A DNA stretch of 64,000 nt, taken from Microglena sp. YARC (Eukaryota; Chlorophyta; Chlorophyceae; Chlamydomonadales; Chlamydomonadaceae). The stretch covers positions 44,301,990 through 44,365,989 of the forward strand of contig CM039462.1 of NCBI GenBank assembly GCA_022414725.1. The letters are read 5' to 3'. Position 1 is the stretch's first letter. Each line of letters starts with the position of its first letter. The translations under genes were made by a program, and so were the position numbers. Below the pieces are notes generated by a model, which saw nothing but the letters and a program-made list of their open reading frames with translations, was not told where the DNA came from and made no database searches. Of this stretch, positions 54,011 through 64,000 are shown in pieces.

Positions 54011-55407
54011 TGGAGCACCAAGCAGTGGCAGTTCTTGGATTGTCTGGACCCAGTGACGGGGATCTGCTGGGTTACGGCCTCAACCTAGATGCATCCACCA
54101 TCGGCGAGGATGTGGACTTGAGCGCTGCAACTGTGGAGTCGTTCCGCTACCCAGCTGATCAGGAGCCCCCAGAGATCGACACCAGCAATTCCCCCGTCCT
54201 GTTTGTGACACCTCGGCGTCAGCTCGGCCCTCTGGTGAAGGAGGGTGAGGGAGGGCTGTTCACCATCGCCATCCCTAAGACTGGGGAGAACTACATTCTA
54301 CCAGCCAGTTTACAAGGCATGGCATGGAGAAGTTCAGACCACAGCACCATGGGTGTCAGCAACCCAGTCCTGTACCAACAGAATGTATTACTGGACCCAT
54401 ACTTAGGCACTCGTGGGGTGGTCGGCGACGAAGGTAATCCTCTACCCCGACCTCCCCTCTCTGATGCCTGCTTTACCGCTTCCCTTGTGCAAGGGAAGTC
54501 TGAGGTGACGATCAACATAGAGAACACAGCGAGCAACAGCCCAAGATGCCCTCAGCTCACAGAGCCTCTGTATGCCCGCGTGCTCCTGACAAACAGTCTG
54601 GGCCAGGAGCTGGCACAAAGTCTGGAGTTCTCACCTCAGGCAGTGGGCGTGCCCGCATTGTCCTCAGAGGAGTACCCTCCTCTGGAGATTGGAGGACAGA
54701 ACAACAGGTCTGCCCTGTCCTGGACCGCATTACCCAAGCCTGGCAGCAGCTTGCAGAACTCCTTTGCCACCCCCGCATCCACCACTGCATCCACCTCAAG
54801 CACGCATGGAGGCCTGTCTGAGGTCTGCCAGCAGAACCAAGTACAGGGCCAAGCCCCTGACTCGTGTGTCCTTGAACTCATTGACGGAAGCGGTCGAGTC
54901 TGGGCCTCTGCCCTTGTTGACGCTGTTTTCACTCCCCCCAGCCCAGTCCTTCCCCCACTGGACTCCCCACCCCCTCTGACTCCTACCGAGGACAGCGGTA
55001 GCAGTGGCCTGAGCAGTTCAGAGATCATCGCCGTGGTGGTGGTGTCTGTGGTCGGAGGTCTGATCCTGTGCTGCCTGCTGTTCCTGGTCATGTTTATCTG
55101 CTGCCGCCAGCACCAGAGGAAGTGGGAGTCCTCACCCGAGGGCGCCGCTGCTACTGCCGCTGCTGCAATGAATGGCAAGAGCAAGCCCGGCCTATTCGCC
55201 AGTGCCATGCCAGGCAAGAAGTGGGCCCCTGCAAGCATGGTGGCAGCAGTCCCTGCCGGCACTGCTGCTGCAGGAGCAGGTGGTGCAGGAACAAGTGGCG
55301 CTGACGCAGAGGCTATTGACATCGAAGCCATCAATGTGACAGCCAGCACTGTGGGAGCTGACGGGAGGGTGGCCCCCCCTGCACCTACTGTTGCTGCCAC
55401 CCAGTAA
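53983..55407 (+). CDS. Pherophorin-type gene, last exon: module 6, Cys motif, transmembrane helix, tail
   Basis: It starts after AATACCTCCCAG with VSENATHILLEHQAVAVLGL. Module 6 continues with GYGLNLDASTIG, LFTIAIPKTGENYILPAS, DPYLGTRGVVGD, LSDACFTASL, LYARVLLTNSLGQELAQSLE and EEYPPLEIGGQNNRSALSWT. The Cys motif follows as LSEVCQQNQVQGQAPDSCVL, then PPSPVLPPLDSPPPLTP. A 27-residue hydrophobic segment at 55024-55104 (IIAVVVVSVVGGLILCC, LLFLVMFICC) is followed by basic RQHQRK, giving an outside-to-inside single-pass topology. The cytoplasmic tail of about 100 residues is Ala/Gly-rich (GKKWAPASMVAAVPAG, ADAEAIDIEAIN) and ends with TAA. No TGTAA polyadenylation signal is obvious in the next kilobase. 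The tail is not one I recognise. Confidence 0.92.
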   Translation: MSENATHILLEHQAVAVLGLSGPSDGDLLGYGLNLDASTIGEDVDLSAATVESFRYPADQEPPEIDTSNSPVLFVTPRRQLGPLVKEGEGGLFTIAIPKTGENYILPASLQGMAWRSSDHSTMGVSNPVLYQQNVLLDPYLGTRGVVGDEGNPLPRPPLSDACFTASLVQGKSEVTINIENTASNSPRCPQLTEPLYARVLLTNSLGQELAQSLEFSPQAVGVPALSSEEYPPLEIGGQNNRSALSWTALPKPGSSLQNSFATPASTTASTSSTHGGLSEVCQQNQVQGQAPDSCVLELIDGSGRVWASALVDAVFTPPSPVLPPLDSPPPLTPTEDSGSSGLSSSEIIAVVVVSVVGGLILCCLLFLVMFICCRQHQRKWESSPEGAAATAAAAMNGKSKPGLFASAMPGKKWAPASMVAAVPAGTAAAGAGGAGTSGADAEAIDIEAINVTASTVGADGRVAPPAPTVAATQ

Positions 55408-57034
55408 GGTGCAGGATACTACATTACACGCGCTATTGTGTGCTAGCGCGCCAGGTTTTGGAGCCCGACTGCGCAATTGACGCAAAACATTTATACCCCC
55501 TCTGGGCGCAGCGCGTAGATTTCCGTGTTCAGTTGAGTCAAAAGCGCAACACAAAAGGAGGCAGTTGCGACGACAGTGCCAACCAAAATATCACAAGTCC
55601 TATGCAGCGGCGCAAGCAACGCGGAAAATTGGTTGAGTGTGTTGGCAACGGAACGACACGTGGCAACGGACTGGAGCTGACTGAAGCCAGTTAGTTATCA
55701 GTGGCTGTTCAAATCAGAATGAAAAATCAGAACGAAAAATCACAATGAAACAGGCTGGCCGTCCTTATCTAAGGCCAGTTGGCTTGGGGTTGGTATTCGA
55801 CACATGCATTTTGGATACTTCCCCTCGGTGACTGTCCAATTCCATAAAACAATACAGACGAGTACGCCTTATGAAAAGGTGTGAGCTTGAGGGAGCCAGC
55901 CCGTTTGCTTGCACTGACCAAAACATGAATCCAAGATGAGACTGAAAAATCACATTGAGTTATATCATTTATTCCAATGCCTCCTCACTTGTCTGACTAT
56001 TTCCAGTTCCAGTCTAACTATTTCTAGTTACATTTTGACACTGTTGCGCATTTTGGGCCTTCTTGAAGATCTCCATATCGTAACACCATTACTTCCGCTT
56101 CCGTCTTGTATACACCTTGCACGAAACCTGGATATTCCACGACATACATTAGTCCACTGCGCAAGCATTCCACCAGAAAAACACTATTGAGGTGATTAAA
56201 CCGCACTCTCTATTTGCCGCATGTGCAAATGTGCAAGCATGTTTTTGCTTGCTCATTTGCACGTACTCAAATTTGTACTACCTTGATCGTATGTATTCCT
56301 CGTGACTGACGTGTGATTTTATATTGTGCACGCAAGCCTATGCCGGGGCCCTCTGGTAGACCCATAAGTGATGTGACTTGAGCCCTGGACAGGGCGTGGG
56401 ACACATGCATAAGGGTGCATGGAAAGGTTCCTCTTCGTAAAATGGCGCTGGGACATACTCTGAACTGGAAAAAAGTTACAGAGCGCCGAGATAAAAATAC
56501 ATAAACTGAAAAATGGGTGCAGGGCGCAGAGAAGGACTTGGTAAATGAAAATTAGTTACAAGGATTACGTGGGAGTTTCCAGCCTCCAAACCCAGCCCTG
56601 TATAAGGGCTGACACCTGAGTTTCCGCTGTTGCAGCATGAGTTTGTTTCCTATTGTGAATATGAGGTGTGGTACTGGGATTTAATCGTTATTTGCCCCTT
56701 TGGGTTGTTTAATTGAGACTGCAATTTTCATGTGTCTGACTTTCCGTGTGAGACATAGATCTGCAGGTGTGGTCTGTACGTGGCATCAGTAGTGGCCCCG
56801 AGGTCCATATTGTTATAATTAGTATACAATATCCTGCATGTGGATATGGTGGCACATGCAGGATATCTGGTATATAGACATGGTGGCAACTAGCCCCCCC
56901 TTCGTCACTTTTGAAGTGGGCGGGATACATTCCAAGTGGTCATATTTTTAGTATGTTGTGATATGACTCGATACGACTTGTGATATGCTCTTGATGGATA
57001 CTGTAACAAGATCTCATCTTCACAGGTGTACAGT
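55408..57034. other. Downstream of the giant gene; no gene supported
   Basis: This would contain the 3' untranslated region. A reversed partial copy of the GC-hairpin repeat lies at 55600-55700 (CAGCGGCGCAAGCAACGCGG, then GGCAACGGAACGACACGTGG). Short frames at 55936-56190 and 56709-56930 have no recognisable content. Confidence 0.6.
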
Positions 57035-57250
57035 TTTTTCGTTTTCGAAGCCCACCCTTCTGGGTGGCGGGAGCCCTCAGTGTTACCCATTTGTCCGTTC
57101 GACCATCCATCTATCCATCCATCTGACCGTGATGAAGCCTGACACGTCAGCCAACGGTCTCTTAACTAACTCGCTTCCGTTGCCACCTGTCACTCCGTCA
57201 CGATCACTCTCCGCCAATTTTTAGCGTCGCAGGCATAGAACTTGTCATAG
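57035..57250 (+). repeat. GC-hairpin interspersed repeat, copy 5
   Basis: CCCACCCTTCTGGGTGG hairpin, GGGAGCCCTCAGTGTTACCC, GTCCGTTCGACC, GATGAAGCCTGACACGTCAG, CCAACGGTCTCTTAACTAAC, CGTTGCCACCTGTC, TCTCCGCCAATTTTTAGCGT, CGCAGGCATAGAACTTGT. It is the most complete copy on the plus strand. Confidence 0.75.
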
Positions 57251-59228
57251 CTATATGCTTCCGGGGCCATCTGGCCAGTCTCCGTTTGTAGCACCGATAA
57301 ATGTGGTGAAGAGGAGGGTGCTTGGTCAGGCTTTGCAAAGGTAACGAGAAGAATCTCTCTCAGATGTGCATAGGCAAGTACAATCAGGAGAGATACTATC
57401 TAGGAAAGTATAAGGCAACTCAACTGTTCAACTAAATTAAACTGGATTCCAGCTGTGTGACTGCCAGGAAGGTGCGGTCTGAGTTCCAGGAAGAGCTCAG
57501 AGACTTGGCTAATAAGGATAGTCTCATGGAATCAATGTCCTGGTCAACTCGGATAATTCTTAAACTAAAGTAAGTCTATCAGAGGAAGAGGGTCAGGTAC
57601 AGTCAGACCTGAGGTCAGCTAACTTATTCCCCCCCCTGATTAGGAAGTCGGAATCTAAAAGGACTTGCAAATCAAAGGGTAACAACAGGATGTCCAGCAC
57701 AGGGGGCAGTTGAAATACATAAGGTCAGCAAACTGTTCCCACCATAATTTGGGAGCTCTTAATGGATCCTCAAATTAGGGATGACATTATGGGAAATAAC
57801 TTAAAGTAGAGATCCCCCGCTGGCTCATCATAACTATCAGTCCAGGTGGAAGGATAAGATGAGATACTTCCATTATCATCTTTAAGAAATAAGAAGGTAG
57901 GTTGGACAGTAAATACAACTGTCCTGCAGAAGGAGGCTACATGCTCAGATGCTAATACAGATTTGAAGACAGCATGTCACTAGAGGTGCCAGGTGTTGGC
58001 CAGAAAATTAGTCAAAGTGCTGTTGTTAGTACATGGGCAGGACAGGATTTACATTCCTACAGTGTTCATTGCTATAAAAAATGACGGGCGGGTCAGAGGG
58101 TATATTTAAATGGGAAGCCATCCAGGGCCAGTAGCTTGGTGGCCGCAATGTCGCTATCTAGGAGCTGGTGAGAAGATGCAGGGTATGTAGGGCCTGCTGG
58201 GGAACTGCAGGTCAAATAAGTAGTCATAGGTAGCTGCTTGGGTAATCACTCTGACTCTACTAGGAAGCCGACAGGCAGGTAAGACCTGCTGAGACATTGC
58301 TCATCAAGTGAGCTTAACTATTAATAATGCCGCAGGGAAGCTGCAGGTTGCTGTGAGGATGCTGTAGGTAGCTAGGTTAGGTGCTACAGGATCTGCAGGG
58401 AAGCTACTGTGAGACTTGGGGAAGACTGCAGAGAGCTGGACTGACGGTACATACTTAAACTAAATAGATGAGGGCAGTTTAATCTATAAGGTATGAAAGG
58501 TCTGTGGGATCACGGATAAGTCAGCATGATATCCCCCCCATGATATGGAAGGTCTGGTTCCAAATCAGAGGACTTAGTGAACTAAGCTGATCATTTCATC
58601 TGGCGGGTCAGTGCATCATACTTCTCGGTGTATACGGCAGATTAGATGTGCAGTACATCTAGCAGTACAGCATGGGCAATACACCAGTGCATTGTAGTAC
58701 TTTGGTGCACATATGTCAGTGTATGGTATGCACAAATGTACATCTGTACGGCAGTACATTTGTGCATCAGTGCATATACAAACATCAGTACATTAGAATG
58801 CATGGAATACACCAGATCAGGTCATAACAGGATCACAAGGTCAGTGCATTCCCCCCGTTCAGTGTTTCTCCATATTTGATCATACATTCCCCATCCAGTG
58901 CATTGGTCATTCTCACATCAGACCATTATACGGTCAACGTGCAGATCATCATGTAGATTAGTGCATCATCAGTGTATCAGGTCAGGTCATACATGAGATC
59001 ATCAGGTCAATGCATTCCCCCATTCAGTGTTCCTCTATTTACATCCCCTCACAGACTATCCTATGCCCATAAGGGTGTGTGGCTCCTTGGGTGTCCTATG
59101 ACTGTAGTGGGGCCAGGGCACGGGTATTATGCCTTGGAAGGCAGAGGTGATGTTAGGGTGGTTGATGGTGATGATTGCAATCAGAGCATCAATGGGAGTG
59201 GGGGGTGTGGTGACGTGCTCAGTGGAGC
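57251..59228. other. No gene supported; possible internal region of second LTR-type element
   Basis: Frames are short and frequently closed. Several C-runs (for example TTCCCCCCCCTGATTAGG at 57628) look like reversed polypurine tracts, but no LTR pair could be matched. 58640-58800 has irregular GCAGTACAT/CAGTACA repeats. Confidence 0.4.
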
Positions 59229-59804
59229 ATGGTGTCTGAAGGGGCCCACTTGCCAAGTATTAGGCAGCTACAAGAAAAGCTGCCTAATACTCGCGGGTAC
59301 CGCCCCCTCGTTTCTCTGATGTCTGCAAATGCAACAATTGGGGACAACAGCCCCAGATCCACTGTCGTTGACATTGAACACTTGCATGGGGGGGAACTGT
59401 CTGACAATCCTGTCATCCCTCATACAAGTGTACCTGATGCCCATGATGAAGTTGATCTGAACACGAACCCCACATCCACCTCCACGACAGAACCATCTGC
59501 CACTGTTATCTCATCCTGCTCCACCCAGCAAGACACCATGACAACCACGGCCTGCATTCACGTCATCCACAATAGTGACATGATGACTGATTGGGATCAC
59601 ACTTTCACCAACATACCTATCCAACCACGTGTCCCACCTCTTCCCCCTGAATGCCACAAGCACCAGGCTCATGCCAACACCGTTGAGCTTTGCACAATCA
59701 CACTCATCCACACTCATCCACACACATCCACGTACCCCCTGTTCTCCCTGCCCAGCAGCCGTAGGCACCTCAAGGCATTGCGCCTTTCTATAGGCATCGG
59801 ATAA
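59229..59804 (+). CDS. Unassigned 191-codon ORF
   Basis: This frame is open from ATG to TAA and encodes MVSEGAHLPSIRQLQEKLPN and TRGYRPLVSLMSANATIGDN, then a Thr/Ser/His-rich stretch. It has no signal peptide, membrane segment or domain I recognise. The context, repeats on both sides and an LTR-like end at 61639, makes a decayed retroelement frame at least as likely as a host gene. An uninterrupted frame this long outside simple repeats is unusual in this region. Confidence 0.25.
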   Translation: MVSEGAHLPSIRQLQEKLPNTRGYRPLVSLMSANATIGDNSPRSTVVDIEHLHGGELSDNPVIPHTSVPDAHDEVDLNTNPTSTSTTEPSATVISSCSTQQDTMTTTACIHVIHNSDMMTDWDHTFTNIPIQPRVPPLPPECHKHQAHANTVELCTITLIHTHPHTSTYPLFSLPSSRRHLKALRLSIGIG

Positions 59805-59879
59805 CTGATTAGTAGATGAGAGGGAAAAGGGGGAACATTAGCATAAGAGCCTCATTTACTCCCCGTGAGATCATTTACT

Positions 59880-60610
59880 CCCCGTGTTCTGACTTGCATG
59901 CAATAAACTGCAGCGCTGTACAGCACTAACGTACTGCCCATGTGCTGATGTACGGAAGTACTGCTGCACTAAACTGCAATGCACCATGTGATGTGACCCT
60001 CCTTGCATGCAAATGTACTGACACAAGTGCACGGACTGGGAGCAGGGTGTAACATAATCCTGATGCACTGATGCACAGCCACCTACTGATGTACTGTACT
60101 GCACAGATTGAAGTGCTGTACGGTACTAACGTACTGCCCATGTGTAATGCACTGCTGTACTGAATTGCTGTGCACTAAACTGTAATGCTGTACTGCAGAT
60201 CCTTTGCATGCAGATCCCAAGCGAGCGATACCCTCGTATGCTGATCTACATGCACCAAACTGCAGTGCTGTACAGCACTAGCGTACTGCCCATGTACTGC
60301 TCCTAATGTACTGCTGTACTGAACTGCTGTACACTGAACTGCAATGCTGTACTGCAGATCCTAAGCGAGCGATACCCTCGTGTTCTGATCTACATGCACC
60401 AAACTGCAGTGCTATATAGCACTAGCGTACTGCCCATGTGCTAATGTACTGCTGTACTGAACTGCTGTGCACTGAACTGCAATGCTGTACTACAGATCCG
60501 TTGTATGAAGGTCCTAAGCGAGCGATACCCTCGTGTGCTGATCTACATGCACTAAACTGCAGTGCTGTACAGCACTAGCGTACTGCCCATGTACTGCTCC
60601 TACAGCCTAA
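59880..60610. repeat. About 145- to 153-bp tandem repeat with GCGAGCGATACCCTCGT
   Basis: The core GCGAGCGATACCCTCGT lies at 60221, 60365 and 60518. Between cores are CTGATCTACATGCAC(C/T)AAACTGC, AGTGCTGTACAGCACTAGCG and TACTGCCCATGT. Further partial units run back to about 59880. The unit contains GTGCTGTACAGCAC, a palindrome. Confidence 0.85.
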
Positions 60611-61590
60611 GGTGACCTGATACGCCCACAGCCCATAGTGTTGCCTAGGCGATAAAAACTCCCTGCAGCTACCCAGCAGCAATAATGTTGACCTGCAGAT
60701 TCCATATACCTTCCATGCCGTGCATAGTCAAACTCATGGCATAGTTACATAGTGCGATTTGATAATCCCCATCATCTGTTAAACAATTAGTAATGAACAC
60801 TCTAGGAATTAATTCATGATCTGCCCCGTACTGCCACATGTACTTACCCACGTGCAGTTCAAGCTTCTACCCCTTCGATGTTTTTCATGCTGACAACATG
60901 ATGCCTGCCCGATTCTAATTTAGCACTTCGGTACTTAGCCTTCACTCCCAAATTATGGGGGAGCCTAGCACAGACATCATCAGTTGTATTCCCTGCAGCC
61001 CTTGCATTCCCTGCAGCATTCATAGCTATGCTTACGTTGATCTGCAATGACCCAGCAGATCCCACCAGCCTCAGCAGTCCCTACCGTCACTACATCTTCT
61101 TACCTGCTCCTAGTGCCCTTGCAGCGACCCTAGCTACCTCGCAGCCCCAAGTAGCTGCTGACACCTTGTAGCTACCCTGCAGCATTCCTAAGTAGTGTTC
61201 CCTGCATCTTGAATCATTCCCTGCAGCTTTCCTGCAGCCCCTAGTAGTATGCCCTGCAGCCTCCTTGCAGCTCCTAGGAGTTCACCCCAGCACCTCCCTG
61301 ACAGGTCCGATCCTGATCCCACAGACATTTCCTTGATATTGATTGATTGCCTCATGACTGACTGCTCTCTTCTATCCAGTTTAAGTCTGTACCTCCATGG
61401 CAGCCCTTTAAGCTGCCAACCTAGATCAGTGATTGCAAGTTCTTTAGATATGATAACCACCTGTACTGAGCCGGCCCGCCTTGCCACAGTCGGTATAATT
61501 TTATCATTGACTTTTTGACAAGCTGATGAGTTACAAATTTATTGTACCTGCATAATAGTTTTAAATTGTCACTCTAGCTTTTGACTCCTC
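60611..61590. other. No gene supported
   Basis: CTGCAG-rich sequence contains repeated CCCTGCAGC(C/T)-type phrases at 60990-61270. The frame at 61249-61518 is open but unrecognised. It probably belongs to the retroelement that ends at 61639. Confidence 0.4.
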
Positions 61591-61595
61591 TAATT

Positions 61596-61626
61596 CCTGG
61601 AATTCTTCAGTATGAAGAATACCAGG
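61596..61626 (+). promoter_or_regulatory. Stem-loop before polypurine tract, element 2
   Basis: Arms CCTGGAATTCTTC and GAAGAATACCAGG with a 5-nt loop are followed directly by AATTGGGGGGAA and TGTTATT. It is the counterpart of 20293-20323. Confidence 0.6.
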
Positions 61627-61638
61627 AATTGGGGGGAA

Positions 61639-62050
61639 TGTTATTCACCGGGTTTTCCCGGTTCACCTAGAGTGACTTAGAGTGCACAGGTCTCCAGCCC
61701 TGTAGCACTGTACTGCGATGCCGCTGCCAGCTATGGCACGGACTCTGATGCCGGTACCCTAAGGTGCCGCGCCATCTCAGTACTTCCTCCTAGCGCATTG
61801 ATTGAATGCTTTATCTAACTGTAAAGATCTTATCCTTATTGACTTCCCCTCGTCTCTGTGCTCTGCACATAACTCCGGAAAATCACATCCTTCCATCCTT
61901 TCCTCTGTCCTTAACTCCGGAAAGTGAAAGTTTACGGAGGAAGACACTATTAGGCGCGTTAGTGCGATTGATCAAGGAGATGACAAGCAGTACAGTCTAG
62001 TGCTGCTTTGCGGCGCACAGGCCATAGGTGGCCTCGGTGCTGGGCAGCAG
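61639..62050 (+). mobile_element. Probable 3' LTR, element 2 (right end not set)
   Basis: It starts TGTTATTCACCGGGTTTTCC after the polypurine tract AATTGGGGGGAA. Similar landmarks to 20337 are present, but overall similarity is low, so the two are different members of one family. The end coordinate is a guess. Confidence 0.35.
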
Positions 62051-63345
62051 GTGACATATTAGTCGTGCTACAACAAGGGTTGACAAAAGTCAGACTTGCC
62101 TTGGACGAGGTTGAGGCCTTCCCTCTGTGCTGTCGCGCGGTAGTCCTTCCTATACTGTTGGGCAAGTCTCTTTAGCCTAATTGGCATACCCCTGGATTGT
62201 AACATACATACGTACCTAGTCATAGCTATTTTAAATTGGCTTCTCTCAACCATCTAACTTATAGTTTAACTTAACTTACATGGTATATTATTTATACTGG
62301 TCAGTACTGGTATGCTGCACGAAAGGCCATTGGCTGAGCTTAAGTGGATCTAGGCCTGGTCTAGGTTTCCCCCTACGCTCCAAGTTAACTTCAATACATA
62401 CGTTCGGCCATGCCCCATAGGGTGAGCAGACTTTCTCTTATCAGGGAACAACCTGGGAATACTCGACAGATGGAAATGTGATATTGACCTCGACTAGTTC
62501 TAAGAGCGTGTCGCAAGCGACACGGAAAATATAATTTAACTAAAAATGTGCCCAAAATGGTACGTATCTTATGTTGTAGGAGTCTCATTCAAATTGGAAA
62601 CTCATTCCAAGTTGTAGATCTCTAGTTTGCAGTTTTGAATCCTCCCAGCAGCTTATACGCAGGTGGATTTGGTGTAGAAGTTGAGAAGGCCACCCATTTG
62701 ACCTACACACCAAGCACCATGCCAGCCATTTCCACTTTCCAGCCCTTACAGACTGGCATACCGACCCGCAGCAGTCAGTACGGGAGGAAGAATCACGCAT
62801 TTTCTGACGATTCAACTCCAGGCGATACTATGGATGGCACAATGTGATGGCGATTGATCGATTCCCTGGCTCGATCTGTGCTCTGTTGAGCTCGCGGCAG
62901 TCACTAACGGGTACGATCGTGTACCCTCGGAACTTCCGGGCAGCTTTCGCCACCGATTATGGTATGCGAAACACGATGTAAACTCCGGAAATTGCTTTCC
63001 GTTTGCTTTTGGTTTTCACGGAGACATCGGAACTGAAATAACCATAACCAAATAAATAATAAATAATAAAGAAATAACCGATAACCCTGGTTTTGGGCCT
63101 GAGGCATCCCCCGCCCCCGGAGCCCCCGGAGCCTCCACCCCGCGCCCCCCCCGGGGCCTCCCTAACTGTCTCCAACTGTCCCCGGACTGTCCCTAAGATC
63201 ACGAAGCTGCCCGAACTGCACCGTGGCACCGGTCGAAAGTCAAAGCCAGCCCTTGTAAAAACAATAGCGATGCTGATGATGGCATTGGACCCGGTCCGTA
63301 TTTATATCTCGATGATCAAATGAACTTTAGGTAAACTGGTCGCAG
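62051..63345. other. No gene supported; probable upstream region of the ankyrin gene
   Basis: Short frames at 62391-62847 and 62957-63229 overlap on opposite strands. The Pro/Gly-rich phrase at 63105-63160 is CCCCGGAGC-repeat sequence. 63045-63085 is an AATAAATA tract. Confidence 0.5.
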
Positions 63346-63540
63346 ATGGTGCCGACACCTCTGGACTTTTTCATCCTCGTTCGGCAGAATGCGGAAGCTG
63401 AGATCCGGCAGCTCTCCCCGCTACTCGCAACGGGATGTCCGAACGACGAGCGATTGAGCATCTTGGAGTACAAGGATAGCAATGGGTTCACGCCGCTGCT
63501 AGTTGCCGCGTCTTGTAACTTTGAAGTGGTGGCCAAGCTG
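63346..63540 (+). CDS. Ankyrin-repeat protein, first visible exon
   Basis: It encodes MVPTPLDFFILVRQNAEAEI, RQLSPLLATGCPNDERLSIL and EYKDSNGFTPLLVAASCNFEVVAKLV. The last part fits the ankyrin repeat consensus (D..G.TPL..AA..N...VV..LV), preceded by a degenerate first repeat. Ankyrin repeats are protein-protein interaction units; the protein's role cannot be told from one exon. The exon is 65 codons, ending CTG|GTGAGA (phase 0). The ATG follows CGCAG, so it may be either the true start or the first codon after an acceptor. The rest of the gene lies beyond the window or in 63.6-64 kb, where I see no further repeat. Confidence 0.7.
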
Positions 63541-63556
63541 GTGAGACTTGCTCATT

Positions 63557-63579
63557 GGGGGGGGGGGGGGGGGGGGGGG
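63557..63579 (+). repeat. Run of 23 G just inside the first ankyrin-gene intron
   Basis: The run starts 17 bp after the donor at 63541. Length is unreliable in any assembly. Confidence 0.95.
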
Positions 63580-63769
63580 CTCGCAGCGTCGGTGCTGCCT
63601 GTCGAATGGCAGAAATGCAGCCCAATCATATTTAAAGCTCCCTTGCTAGGCCAAAATCCTACTTTCTCCGCTCTCATGAGGTGTGGGGGTCATGACCCTT
63701 TCCCTAAGCATGTCATCGTACTGCATATCCTTAACCTGTACTCAGGCGTGAGGTGTAGGAGTCTCTAAG

Positions 63770-63925
63770 CCGTCCATCCAAACCCAAATGATCACACTCT
63801 ACACTCATGGAAGAGTTTGGTGTGAAAGTGTTTATACTTCAGCCAAACCCTCATTTCCACAATCTGTACTCATGAGTGTGGTGTATAACTGTATAAGTGT
63901 TTATACTTAAGCCAAAACCTTGCAA
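63770..63925. repeat. About 95-bp two-copy tandem repeat at window end
   Basis: CACTCATGGAAGAGTTTGGTGT, GTGTTTATACTTCAGCCAAA, then ACTCATGAGTGTGGTGTATA and GTGTTTATACTTAAGCCAAA. It is presumably intronic. Confidence 0.7.
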
Positions 63926-64000
63926 TAAAAAACTGAAAACAGGAATGTTTTGTAGAAGGTTGTATACTGTCCATCCATGCACGCATGATCACAAATAATA

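Noticed and set aside
62585..62847. Overlapping short frames on both strands
   Set aside because: No domain, no splice context, each the shadow of the other.
63093..63323. Frame just upstream of the ankyrin exon (PPPEPPEPPPRAPPG), considered as its first exon
   Set aside because: Its stop lies before 63346 and no donor joins it convincingly; the Pro/Arg start comes from a CCCCGGAGC repeat.
1..64000. CRISPR arrays, bacterial operons, tRNA or rRNA genes, telomere repeats
   Set aside because: The repeats have no spacer-like organisation; the tRNA-like boxes belong to SINEs; no rRNA sequence or TTTTAGGG-type arrays were seen. The window is eukaryotic.

Overview
The window is nuclear DNA from a eukaryote, most likely a chlamydomonadalean (volvocine-type) green alga. 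The evidence is a pherophorin domain followed by SPPPP-type hydroxyproline-rich sequence, GT-AG introns throughout, moderate GC, and very dense micro- and minisatellites. Dunaliella would fit the base composition and repeat load, but nothing here proves the genus. There is one 1,000-N assembly gap (16831-17830).

Region 1 (1-8.5 kb, minus strand) is part of a CDK7/CDKD-type cyclin-dependent kinase gene. Four exons are certain enough to read in order: 8498-8521 (24 nt), 6329-6379, 3721-3828 and 1589-1728. They join in frame from the glycine-loop side of the N-lobe through VAVKK and the NVTALRE helix to the HR of the catalytic HRD. Its introns are filled with satellites. In three of them the 3' end of the preceding exon, with its splice donor, is tandemly repeated downstream.

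Region 2 (8.6-23.7 kb) has no gene I can support. It holds simple repeats, a three-copy higher-order repeat, SINEs, foldback (MITE-like) elements, the gap, and the 3' end of an LTR-type retroelement (about 17.8-20.5 kb).

Region 3 (23.7-55.4 kb, plus strand) is one very large gene for a pherophorin-related, proline-rich, single-pass membrane glycoprotein. In order it has a pherophorin domain, an SPPPP-type stretch, then six copies of an unrecognised module of about 290 residues. Copies 1-5 are each followed by a short Cys motif (DxCQQxQIxGQAGDTCVIQLID) that opens the next exon and leads into long PPGG/PPSRDLPSFPPG repeats. The sixth is followed by the Cys motif, one transmembrane helix and an Ala/Gly-rich cytoplasmic tail. 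The exons listed total about 22.5 kb, or roughly 7,500 residues if all are joined. An internal segment of about 11.3 kb is duplicated in tandem. Scattered one-base indels in the proline-rich parts look like assembly noise.

Region 4 (55.4-64 kb) holds interspersed repeats, a second LTR-type 3' end (61.6 kb), a tandem array at 60 kb, one unassigned ORF, and the first visible exon of an ankyrin-repeat gene (63346-63540).

The theme linking the two main genes is repeated local tandem duplication at exon-intron edges. One intron (53593-53982) is itself bounded by direct repeats carrying AGGT, as expected for an intron born by tandem duplication.
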